A DNA stretch of 64,000 nt, from contig NZ_CP096270.1 in NCBI RefSeq assembly GCF_023204835.1, positions 930,001-994,000 of the forward strand. Direction: 5' to 3'. Within the stretch, counting starts at the first letter, position 1, and the number at the start of each line of letters is the position of its first letter. Under the pieces are notes generated by a model. It was not told the origin of the DNA. It searched no databases and saw only the letters and a program-made list of their open reading frames with translations. Made by a program: the position numbers and the translations under genes. Origin of the DNA: Salinarchaeum laminariae (lineage in GTDB: Archaea; Halobacteriota; Halobacteria; Halobacteriales; Salinarchaeaceae). Positions 43,904 through 50,869 of the stretch are shown piece after piece.

Positions 43904-44629
43904 TCAGAACGGAAGCTTCGGTTCGAGCCGGCGCAGGAACTGCTGGATCTGCTCCTGGCTGCGGAGCCCCAACAGCGAGAGCGAGATCACGATTCCGACG
44001 AGCGCGATCGCAGGGAGGAACTGACCGCTCGCGAACTGGCCGCCGGCGTAGACGGTGAGCACGTAGGCCGGCAGGCGGCCGATCGCGATCACGATCATGA
44101 ACGTCTTGAGCGACCACTGCGTGAGCCCAGCGAAAAAGCAGATGACGTCGTCGGGCAGCCCGGGTACGAGGACGAATGCGATCAGTCCCGCGATTCCGAC
44201 CCGGTCGACGAACCCATCGAACCGTTCGACCACGTCCTCGTTGAGGATGTCCTCGACGAACGAGCGGCCGTACCGTTTCGCGAGGAGAAACGCGATCGCG
44301 CTGCCGATGAGGACGCCGAGGAGGCTGTAGATCGTGCCGGCGATCGAGCCGAAGAGGTAGCCGGAGACGAGCGCGACCACCTGCCCGGGAATCGGCGCGA
44401 CGACGACCTGCACCGCCTGGATCACGACGAACACGAGCGGCGCGAGCACGCCGAACCCGTCGATCCACTCCCGAAGCTCCTGAACGTCGAAGACGAACGG
44501 CGCGTAGCGGAGAAGTCCCAGGTAGAGCCCCGCGAAGGCGAGCGCGACGACGAGGAGCCCAAGGGCTGCTCGCCAGCGATCTCGCCGGGAGGAGAACACC
44601 TCCATCGTCTGTACACGTGGGGTCGCCAC
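43904..44629 (-). CDS. TVP38/TMEM64 (VTT-domain) membrane protein
   Basis: A 241-residue membrane protein with five or six spans. The VTT/DedA-like core is GVLAPLVFVVIQAVQVVVAPIPGQVVALVSGYLFGSIAGTIYSLLGVLIGSAIAFLLAKRYGR, with the later LVPGLPDDVICFFAGLT. The paired re-entrant PxPG/PGLPDD motifs are typical of DedA-superfamily lipid scramblases and transporters. An alternative start is ATG at 44605. It probably handles polar lipids or their precursors across the membrane. It is on the same strand as the luciferase-like gene, with a 77-bp gap. Confidence 0.9.
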   Translation of the reverse strand: MATPRVQTMEVFSSRRDRWRAALGLLVVALAFAGLYLGLLRYAPFVFDVQELREWIDGFGVLAPLVFVVIQAVQVVVAPIPGQVVALVSGYLFGSIAGTIYSLLGVLIGSAIAFLLAKRYGRSFVEDILNEDVVERFDGFVDRVGIAGLIAFVLVPGLPDDVICFFAGLTQWSLKTFMIVIAIGRLPAYVLTVYAGGQFASGQFLPAIALVGIVISLSLLGLRSQEQIQQFLRRLEPKLPF

Positions 44630-44706
44630 TCAAGAACTTTCTGTGCTATTCCGAAGCCGACCACATTCCACTCGCTGTCCGCCTGTCCGCCCTGTCTGCG
44701 TGGTCG

Positions 44707-45741
44707 TCACCGGGCCTCGAGCCCGACGCCATCGGCGATCAGTTCGTGGGATCGAATCCGGTCGGCGGGGTCCTCGATGAGGTTCTGCACGACGACCTCC
44801 TCGGCACCCACGGCGTCGGTCATGCCCTCGAAGAGCGCGCCGATCGTCTCCGGGCTCCCCGAGATCGCGCGCGGCCAGTTTTCGGGCGTCTCGACGATCG
44901 AGGGTGACGTGGGCTCCGGAACACCGCCGATCTCCTCGATCGCTTCCTCGACGGTCGGTGGCGGCCCGAATGCGCCACGAGCCATTCGCTGGTAGGCGGC
45001 TTCGGAGGACGCGCGAAGCCTCGCCGCCTCGTGGTCGGTCGAGGCGCAGGCGGCGTTGACCGCCAGCATACTGTGGGGCTCCTCGCGGCCGCCGTCGAAC
45101 TCCGAGGCCTCGAACGCGGCCCGGTAGCGCTCCATCGCCTGCGTCGCGACGGTCGGCCGGATGAACGCGGCGAACGCGTACGGAAGTCCGAGCTTGCCCG
45201 CGATTTCGGCGCTCGACGGGCTCGACCCCAGCACCCAGACCTCGGGGACGCCGTCCGCCGAGCGCGGCAGTACGACGTCGCTGTAGGGGTGGTCGTCGGG
45301 GAACCCGCCGTAGACGTGGCGTGCCGTCTCCTCGATCTTCGCGGCGTGGTCCGCGCCCGATTGCTGGTGGGGAACGCCGGAGCGCAACGCGCGGTCGGCA
45401 GCGGGCATCCCCGTCGCTCGCCCCAGGCCGAGGTCGATCCGCCCGGGCGCGAGCGCGTCGAGGGACGCGAACGTCTCCGCGACCTTGAACGGGCTGTAGT
45501 GGTTGAGAAGCACGGTTCCGGAGCCGACCCGGATCGATTCGGTCTCCGCGGCGAGGCGTGCGATCAGCACCTCCGGCGTCGTGCTCGCGATCGCGTTCGC
45601 GAGCCCGTGGTGCTCGGCCACCCAGAACCGGGAGTAGCCGAGCTCCTCGGCCCGCTGTGCGAGCGCGATGGTGTCTTCGTAGGCGTCCGTCGCGGTCTCG
45701 CCGTTCCGGACCGGTGCAATGTCGACGATCGAGCAGTCCAT
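44707..45741 (-). CDS. Luciferase-like monooxygenase (LLM class)
   Basis: Start ATG 45741 (344 residues); a longer frame upstream reads through non-coding repeat DNA. The bacterial-luciferase-like TIM barrel is clear: YEDTIALAQRAEELGYSRFWVAEHHG, STTPEVLIARLAAETESIRVGSGTVLLNHYSPFKVAE, GRIDLGLGRATG and EVWVLGSSPSSAEIAGKLGLPYAFAAF. It uses reduced FMN or F420; the substrate is not known. This group (MsnO8-type) is widespread in haloarchaea. The gene is followed, after 77 bp, by the VTT-domain gene. Confidence 0.9.
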   Translation of the reverse strand: MDCSIVDIAPVRNGETATDAYEDTIALAQRAEELGYSRFWVAEHHGLANAIASTTPEVLIARLAAETESIRVGSGTVLLNHYSPFKVAETFASLDALAPGRIDLGLGRATGMPAADRALRSGVPHQQSGADHAAKIEETARHVYGGFPDDHPYSDVVLPRSADGVPEVWVLGSSPSSAEIAGKLGLPYAFAAFIRPTVATQAMERYRAAFEASEFDGGREEPHSMLAVNAACASTDHEAARLRASSEAAYQRMARGAFGPPPTVEEAIEEIGGVPEPTSPSIVETPENWPRAISGSPETIGALFEGMTDAVGAEEVVVQNLIEDPADRIRSHELIADGVGLEAR

Positions 45742-45916
45742 CGAGATATCGATGGTACGGCGACGGTTCGGGAAAGGTCGTTGCCTCCGGCAGTCCAGGA
45801 ATCGCCATCGGGCCTGTCGACGTATCTGCTCCTCACGTTCGTCGCGACGATTCTTCACGGCTCGCTCCGCTCGCCGTGCACCTCAGCGAGGCGCTCACTT
45901 CGTTCGCGCCGCGAAT

Positions 45917-46073
45917 GCGCCGACCGGGACTGAGCAGAAGCGAAGCTTCTGCGACGGTCGGTCGGCAAACGACCGAAGGGAGTGCGCCGACCGGGAGTTG
46001 AACCAGAATCAGACGGTCACCCTCGCTTCGCTCGGGCGCTGCGACTGATAGGATTCAACTCCCGTCGGGCGCA
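45917..46073. repeat. Partial copies of the tRNA-Gly 3' end
   Basis: Downstream of the tRNA-Gly gene lie three fragments of its T-arm/acceptor end: GCGCCGACCGGGA at 45917-45929, a 22-bp copy starting TGCGCCGACCGGGAGTTG at 45983-46004 and an inverted copy TTCAACTCCCGTCGGGCGC at 46055-46072. Short palindromes (AGAAGCGAAGCTTCT) separate them. Confidence 0.7.
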
Positions 46074-46102
46074 TCGGCTCCTCACGTTCGTTCGTCGCAG
46101 GA

Positions 46103-46173
46103 TGCGCCGACCGGGAGTTGAACCCGGGCTATGAGCTTGGGAAGCTCATGTCCTACCACTAGACCACCGGCGC
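46103..46173 (-). tRNA. tRNA-Gly (anticodon CCC)
   Basis: Read on the minus strand, the 71-nt sequence folds fully: acceptor GCGCCGG pairs with TCGGCGC (one G-U), D-arm GTCT/GGAC, anticodon stem TGAGC/GCTCA with loop TTCCCAA (anticodon CCC), T-arm CCGGG-TTCAACT-CCCGG. Discriminator base is A and no CCA is encoded. It decodes GGG. No intron. Partial copies of both ends lie on either side. Confidence 0.93.
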
Positions 46174-46225
46174 TCGTTTGCAGCGGTCACTCGCGCCGTA
46201 CCTCGCCTCACTTCGATCAGCGAGT

Positions 46226-46303
46226 CACCGGCGCGCATCGCTCACTTCGTTCGCTCGCGCGCCGAGCCCTGCCTCGCTACGCTCGGCAGGACACCGGCGC
46301 TCG
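46226..46303. repeat. Partial copies of the tRNA-Gly 5' end
   Basis: CACCGGCGC at 46226-46234 and CACCGGCGCTCG at 46292-46303 repeat the 5' acceptor end plus flank found at 46165-46176. The segments between are GC-rich fold-back sequences such as GCGCGCATCGCTC and CGAGCCCTGCCTCGC...GGCAGG. Confidence 0.55.
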
Positions 46304-46467
46304 AATCCTCCACGTCCGACCCTGCGTACTTCGACCGACAGGAGCCGGTGGGGGAACGAGTGAGTTCATCACTGCGTACCGGAGTCGCGCACTTCAACGT
46401 AGCGCTCCGTGTCGATCCAACGACCGTCCAGTGATATGCGCCAACGAACGGCTATTTCAGCCCCGGA

Positions 46468-46482
46468 GCCGAACGGTTCGGC
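46468..46482 (+). promoter_or_regulatory. 15-bp palindrome abutting the nadE start codon
   Basis: GCCGAAC-G-GTTCGGC, a perfect 7-1-7 inverted repeat ending one base before the nadE ATG at 46484. Same geometry as the thiE palindrome. A candidate operator. Confidence 0.5.
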
Positions 46483-46483
46483 A

Positions 46484-47278
46484 ATGGTGGATCTCCGATT
46501 CTCGGACGCAGAACTCGCGGAGCGTCGCGAACACGTCGCTGCCTTCGTTCGGTCCCAGGTCGACGCGGCCGGCGCCGACGGCGCGGTGATCGGGCTCTCT
46601 GGGGGTATCGACAGCGCGACGACGGCCTCCATCGCGGTGGACGCTCTCGGCGCAGACGCCGTGCGAGGGCTGGTACTCCCCGGCACCGTCAGCAGTGACG
46701 AGAATATGAGCGACGCCGAGCTGATCGCGGAGGAGCTCGGCATCGCCTACGACGTCGTGCCTATCGGCGGGATGGTCGACGCGGTGCTCGACGGGTTCCC
46801 CGAAATTGCTGACGATCGGGTGGCTGTCGGGAACGCTCGCGCTCGTATGCGTGCGGTGTGTGGCTATCTCGTCGCGAACCACGACGATCGGCTGGTGCTG
46901 GGCACCGGGAACCGCTCGGAGGCGCTGGTGGGCTACTTCACGAAGTACGGCGATGGCGCGGTGGACTGCCATCCGATCGGGAACCTGTACAAGGTGCAGG
47001 TCCGTCAGCTTGCTCGCGATCTCGGGGTGCCCGAGGCGATCGTCGAGAAGCCCCCGACGGCGGGACTCTGGGCCGGCCAGACCGACGAAGACGAGCTTGG
47101 GCTCTCCTACGAGGAGCTCGATCCGATCCTGGCGCTTTGCGTCGACGGGCCGCTGTCGGCCGACGCGACCGCTCGGGAGCTCGGCGTCGATCGCGAGGTC
47201 GTCGAGCGGGTGCAGACGCTCCACGAGCGAAGCGCACACAAGCGGGCGATGCCGCCGGCGCCTGAGCCACTGGAGTAA
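46484..47278 (+). CDS. nadE: NH3-dependent NAD+ synthetase
   Basis: A 264-residue N-type ATP pyrophosphatase that amidates deamido-NAD with ammonia. The PP-loop GLSGGIDSATTASIA is at about residue 39, LVLGTGNRSEALVGYFTKYGDGAVD in the middle and VEKPPTAGLWAGQTDEDELGLSYEELD in the C-terminal third. Length and the absence of a glutaminase domain show the ammonia-dependent form. The start ATG 46484 is preceded by a perfect palindrome. Longer starts upstream would read through that palindrome. Confidence 0.95.
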   Translation: MVDLRFSDAELAERREHVAAFVRSQVDAAGADGAVIGLSGGIDSATTASIAVDALGADAVRGLVLPGTVSSDENMSDAELIAEELGIAYDVVPIGGMVDAVLDGFPEIADDRVAVGNARARMRAVCGYLVANHDDRLVLGTGNRSEALVGYFTKYGDGAVDCHPIGNLYKVQVRQLARDLGVPEAIVEKPPTAGLWAGQTDEDELGLSYEELDPILALCVDGPLSADATARELGVDREVVERVQTLHERSAHKRAMPPAPEPLE

Positions 47279-47331
47279 GGGAGTGCGCGAGGAACGGCAC
47301 TGTGGCGGACGTTGGTTCCCCGAAATCGCGT

Positions 47332-47961
47332 TCAGTTTCCGGTCTCGACGACGATCTCGACTTGGTCGCCGTTGTCGGGATTGCCAGCTCCTTGCAGTTC
47401 GTAGGATTCGGGATCGACCGGTTCACCGTCGACCAGCACGGAGATGGTCGTGTTCGGGTCCGCTGCGCTGTAGGTCTCGCCCTCGTAGGTGACAGAGTCG
47501 CTCGTCACTCCAATATCGGCGATCTCCATCGCTTCGGCGAGCGTGAGTCGTTCGTTATCACTCGGGTGCATGTGCCAGGTGTCAGGCAGCCCTGTCGAGT
47601 GGAAGTGGAAGTCCTGAACTTGCTTATCCTCTTGGGGCGTGTAGTACTCCGATTGGTCGAAATTCACCGACTCGTTGCCAATCGTCATCTCGATGCTCCC
47701 GTGCTCGTGGATCTGCTCGGCAGGCGGCTCGCTGAACGCACCGACCGCAGCGTACACCGCACCGCCGATCACCGCGACGAAAACGATCCCGACGATGGCG
47801 TAGCCGATGGTCGTCGAGAGCTCGGTGTCGTCTCCGCCGTAGTGGTCCTCGACGCGGCGCTGGTCGATCCGGCCCAGTTCGCCCTCGTGAGCCTCACCCA
47901 TATGCTCGAGGAGCGAGCCCTCGTCGGGGAACGACTGCTCGCAGTACTCACAGTCCGGCAT
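47332..47961 (-). CDS. C2H2 zinc-finger protein with one membrane span and a His-rich outer domain
   Basis: Start ATG 47961 (209 residues). Residues 1-26 are a single C2H2 finger (CEYCEQSFPDEGSLLEHMGEAH). A transmembrane helix spans about 53-78. The rest is an acidic, probably extracytoplasmic domain containing the His cluster IHEHGSIEM, FHFHSTGLPDTWHMHPSD, suggestive of metal binding. The combination of cytoplasmic finger, single helix and external His-rich domain suggests a sensor or metal-handling role. I do not recognise the external domain. Followed downstream by nadE in the converging direction. Confidence 0.8.
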   Translation of the reverse strand: MPDCEYCEQSFPDEGSLLEHMGEAHEGELGRIDQRRVEDHYGGDDTELSTTIGYAIVGIVFVAVIGGAVYAAVGAFSEPPAEQIHEHGSIEMTIGNESVNFDQSEYYTPQEDKQVQDFHFHSTGLPDTWHMHPSDNERLTLAEAMEIADIGVTSDSVTYEGETYSAADPNTTISVLVDGEPVDPESYELQGAGNPDNGDQVEIVVETGN

Positions 47962-48114
47962 CTTTCCGCACTCTCGGCACCCGAGCGATACAACGGTTTC
48001 GGACGTCCGATAGCCGTCCCTGCATACTGCGGAGCGATCGCGGCGCGAACTCTCCCGCCCTCCCCCACATCGAAACCCTTTATTGGAGCCGTGGCGAACC
48101 CGGAGATACGACGC

Positions 48115-48189
48115 GGGTTGGTGGTCTAGTCCGGTTATGACACCTCCTTGACATGGAGGAGATCGGCGGTTCAATTCCGCCCCAACCCA
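48115..48189 (+). tRNA. tRNA-Val (anticodon GAC)
   Basis: A 75-nt tRNA: acceptor GGGTTGG pairs with CCAACCC, D-arm with GGTCTAGTCCGGTTATGAC, anticodon stem CCTCC/GGAGG with loop TTGACAT (anticodon GAC), T-arm GGCGG-TTCAATT-CCGCC, discriminator A. CCA is not encoded and there is no intron. It decodes GTC and GTT. Its 3' end is partly repeated 140 bp downstream. Confidence 0.95.
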
Positions 48190-48249
48190 TTGTCGCGACG
48201 CAAATCCGACGAGCGTAGCGAGCCGCTGCGTCGCGAAAATGGAGACGAA

Positions 48250-48329
48250 GGAATTGAACCAGAGGAGACGCAGCGACCGACCGGAGCGAGGTCGACCGTC
48301 TCGGCGTGGTTCAATTCCGCTCCAACCCA
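48250..48329. repeat. Partial copies of the tRNA-Val 3' end
   Basis: GGAATTGAACC at 48250-48260 is an inverted T-arm fragment. The 22-bp stretch at 48308-48329 (GGTTCAATTCCGCTCCAACC...) repeats the tRNA end at 48168-48189 with one mismatch, as a direct repeat 140 bp away, with a GC-rich fold-back between. Confidence 0.7.
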
Positions 48330-48562
48330 CTTCTCGTGGCCTCACGCGACGAGCGATAGCGAGGAGCAACGGCGACGAGAAGTAGCTGCGAGGGAAGTGG
48401 CCCCGGAAGTCACTGTCTGGGGTCCTGCCCACGAAACACTACTCTAGGAGCTCGCTGCAGGTCCATCCACCGTCGCCGCAAGGCGGCAGTGCCGAGTCGT
48501 GTGCCTTCTCCACATCTGAGAACACAATCGTTCGTTATCCGTCTGCAACGCGTAGGGCGAGT

Positions 48563-48919
48563 ATGGATTCTGACGACGTGCTTCTTCGGACCGTCGTCGT
48601 GGTAGTCACAGCGGTGCTGCTCGTTCCCGTCCTGTTGATGCTGGTCACCGTGCCGATGATGGGAGGTATGGGCGGCGGCCACATGATGGCCGATGGCGGT
48701 TGGCAGGGATCCGACGCGGGCTGGGCTGGGCTCGGGATGTGGGTCGTGATGCTCGCTCTCGTCGGCGGGATCGGCTACGTGCTGTTCGGAGCGGTCCGTC
48801 GGACGACCACCGATGCGTCGGATCCAGCGATCGAAGAACTTCGGGTTGCCTACGCCCGCGGTGAACTCTCTGAGGGGGAGTTCGAGGAACGACGCGAACG
48901 GCTCGAAACGGACGGGTAG
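48563..48919 (+). CDS. Two-span membrane protein with SHOCT domain
   Basis: A 118-residue protein: hydrophobic helices at about 8-32 and 55-78, separated by a Met/Gly/His-rich segment (MMGGMGGGHMMADGGW) that could bind copper or other soft metals, and a C-terminal SHOCT motif EELRVAYARGELSEGEFEERRERLE. SHOCT domains mediate oligomerisation. Function unknown. It precedes the R2-like oxidase gene by 102 bp on the same strand. Confidence 0.83.
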   Translation: MDSDDVLLRTVVVVVTAVLLVPVLLMLVTVPMMGGMGGGHMMADGGWQGSDAGWAGLGMWVVMLALVGGIGYVLFGAVRRTTTDASDPAIEELRVAYARGELSEGEFEERRERLETDG

Positions 48920-49021
48920 CCCGATTCGCTGGTAAGTGAACGGATCTCCACCGGGAAGGGGATCGCACTCGTCGCGTTTGCCGCGTGACAATTAATGTGG
49001 CTCGCGGTGCTTCTCTTCGAC

Positions 49022-49885
49022 ATGGACCCAGCCTCCAGCCCATCGACGGGAATCGACCGCGACCACCGGAGCTACCAGTACTACCGGACGGAGGTCGATC
49101 GCCACTGGGATCCAGCCGACGTGGATCTGAGCGCGGACGTCGAGGCGCTGCTCGACGCGCCGGAGCCGGCACTCGACGGGCTGCGCGGTGCGCTCGCGAA
49201 GTTCGGCGCTGGCGAACAGTCCGTCACCGCGGATCTCGCGCCGCTGGCGGTCGTGCTCGATACGATCGAGGACCAGTCCTTCATCGCGACGCAGCTGTAC
49301 GAGGAGGCCAAACACGCCGACTTCTTCGATCGGTACTGGCGGGACGTGATCACGCCAGTCGAGCGTGAGCGGGGGCTCGAGCTCACCTCGCCGACCGACG
49401 AGCAGTGGTTCGATCCCGACTACGACGAACTGTTCGAGCGCCAGGAGACCTTCCTCGACGCGCTGCTGACCGACGACTCGCCACGGGCTCGTGCGCGCGC
49501 CTACAGCGTCTATCACCTCGTCGTCGAGGGCATTTTCGCCCGGACGGGGTATCACGGACTCCAGACGGTGTACGGGGACGAGATCGACGGGACGCCCACG
49601 CTACCCGGGCTCGTCGAGGGGATCCGGCTGATTCAGGGGGACGAGGGGCGCCACGTCGGGTTCGGGGTCTCGAAGCTCCGCGACCTCGTTCACGAGGAGG
49701 GCGTCGATCCCGACCTGCTTTCCGACACCGTGGGGGAGCTCGCGATGCTCGTCCAGGGCTCACTCGCGGACAGCATGGACCAGGACGCGGAGGATCCGTC
49801 GGCCGACGTCGACGTCGACCTCGTCGGGTACGCGATGGAGAAACACGCCGAGCGGATGGAGGAGATCACCGCCACCGACGTGTGA
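49022..49885 (+). CDS. R2-like ligand-binding oxidase (R2lox, Mn/Fe)
   Basis: Start ATG 49022 (287 residues). A ferritin-like four-helix di-metal protein related to ribonucleotide reductase R2. Metal ligands align with Mycobacterium tuberculosis R2lox: Glu65, Glu95 and His98 (EEAKH), Glu169, Glu208 and His211 (GDEGRH). The R2lox-specific Val-Tyr ether cross-link residues are also kept, Val68 (three after Glu65) and Tyr164 (five before Glu169), which separates it from true R2. Such proteins bind Mn/Fe and a fatty-acid-like ligand; their reaction is unsettled. No RNR large subunit is nearby. Confidence 0.88.
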   Translation: MDPASSPSTGIDRDHRSYQYYRTEVDRHWDPADVDLSADVEALLDAPEPALDGLRGALAKFGAGEQSVTADLAPLAVVLDTIEDQSFIATQLYEEAKHADFFDRYWRDVITPVERERGLELTSPTDEQWFDPDYDELFERQETFLDALLTDDSPRARARAYSVYHLVVEGIFARTGYHGLQTVYGDEIDGTPTLPGLVEGIRLIQGDEGRHVGFGVSKLRDLVHEEGVDPDLLSDTVGELAMLVQGSLADSMDQDAEDPSADVDVDLVGYAMEKHAERMEEITATDV

Positions 49886-50005
49886 ACGGCGGTGTGGACG
49901 CCGTCGGTCCGTTTCCGCGGGATTCGCGGCGATGGCGGCGTTTCGTCGGTCCCCGAACGCGAGATTCGGCCGAACGTTTTCGTCTCTCGGCGCCCTATAT
50001 GCTGT

Positions 50006-50227
50006 ATGGCACTGACATCGAACGTCGGCAGGACGGATCGGCTCGCACGGGGCGTCCTCGGCACAGTTTTGCTCGTCGCGGCAGCGCTCACGTTCTCGAG
50101 CGGAAGCACCGCCATTGCGGCCGTTGCCGGCATCGCCGGAGTCGTCTTGATCGTCACCGCCGCCACGCAGTTCTGCGGGCTGTACGCGGTGCTGGGGATG
50201 AGCACCTGCCCCGCGGATCGCGCCTGA
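50006..50227 (+). CDS. DUF2892-type small membrane protein
   Basis: A 73-residue two-span protein, start ATG 50006: NVGRTDRLARGVLGTVLLVAAAL opens the family-typical DUF2892 (YgaP-like inner-membrane domain), a second span follows and the end TQFCGLYAVLGMSTCP has the conserved C-x-LY-x-x-x-G-x-S-T-C pattern. Relatives often accompany rhodanese or sulfur-handling proteins; none is next to it here. It lies 48 bp upstream of the methyltransferase on the same strand. Confidence 0.82.
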   Translation: MALTSNVGRTDRLARGVLGTVLLVAAALTFSSGSTAIAAVAGIAGVVLIVTAATQFCGLYAVLGMSTCPADRA

Positions 50228-50275
50228 TCGCCGCGACCGGAGGACACTCACGCCGGGGCGACGAACCGACGATCC

Positions 50276-50836
50276 ATGGGCTACCACACGTTCGACGCGT
50301 CACGGGCCGACCGGCTCGAACGCGCGGAACGGCGATTCCGGTTCTGCTCCGCCGAGGAGTTGCGCTGGGCGCTCGACGCGCCCCGCGACGCCACGGTCGC
50401 GGATCTCGGCAGCGGGACGGGATTTTACACAGACGTCGTCGCGCCGCACGTCGCCACCTGTTTCGCGGTCGACGTCCAGCCGGCGATGCAGGAGTACTAC
50501 CAGGCGAAGGGCGTCCCGGAGAGCGTCGAACTGGTGACCAGCGGCGTCGCCGACCTGCCGTTCGAGGACGACGCACTCGACGGCGCCTTCTCGACTATGA
50601 CCTACCACGAGTTCGCGAGCGAGGCGGCGCTCGCCGACCTTCGACGAGTGATCGCGGACGGCGGCCGCCTCGCGATCGTCGACTGGACGGCTACGGGAAC
50701 GGGCGAAGCGGGGCCACCCGTCGACGAGCGATTCAGTGCGGCGGAAGCGACGGCCGCCATCCGTGACCACGGCTTCGGAATCGAGCACGTCGCCGAACGG
50801 TCGGAGACGTTCCTGCTGGTTGCTGTCGCGGAGTAG
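50276..50836 (+). CDS. Class I SAM-dependent methyltransferase
   Basis: A 186-residue methyltransferase: motif I VADLGSGTGFYTDVVAPH at about residue 40, CFAVDVQPAMQEYY (motif II acid), VADLPFEDDALDGAFSTMTYHEF (post-motif), LRRVIADGGRLAIVDW. It resembles UbiE/arsenite-type small methyltransferases, but no substrate-specific Cys set is visible. Located 48 bp after the DUF2892 gene, likely co-transcribed. Confidence 0.87.
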   Translation: MGYHTFDASRADRLERAERRFRFCSAEELRWALDAPRDATVADLGSGTGFYTDVVAPHVATCFAVDVQPAMQEYYQAKGVPESVELVTSGVADLPFEDDALDGAFSTMTYHEFASEAALADLRRVIADGGRLAIVDWTATGTGEAGPPVDERFSAAEATAAIRDHGFGIEHVAERSETFLLVAVAE

Positions 50837-50869
50837 CGCCCGGGCAGGGACATCTGCTCGGCGTGACTG

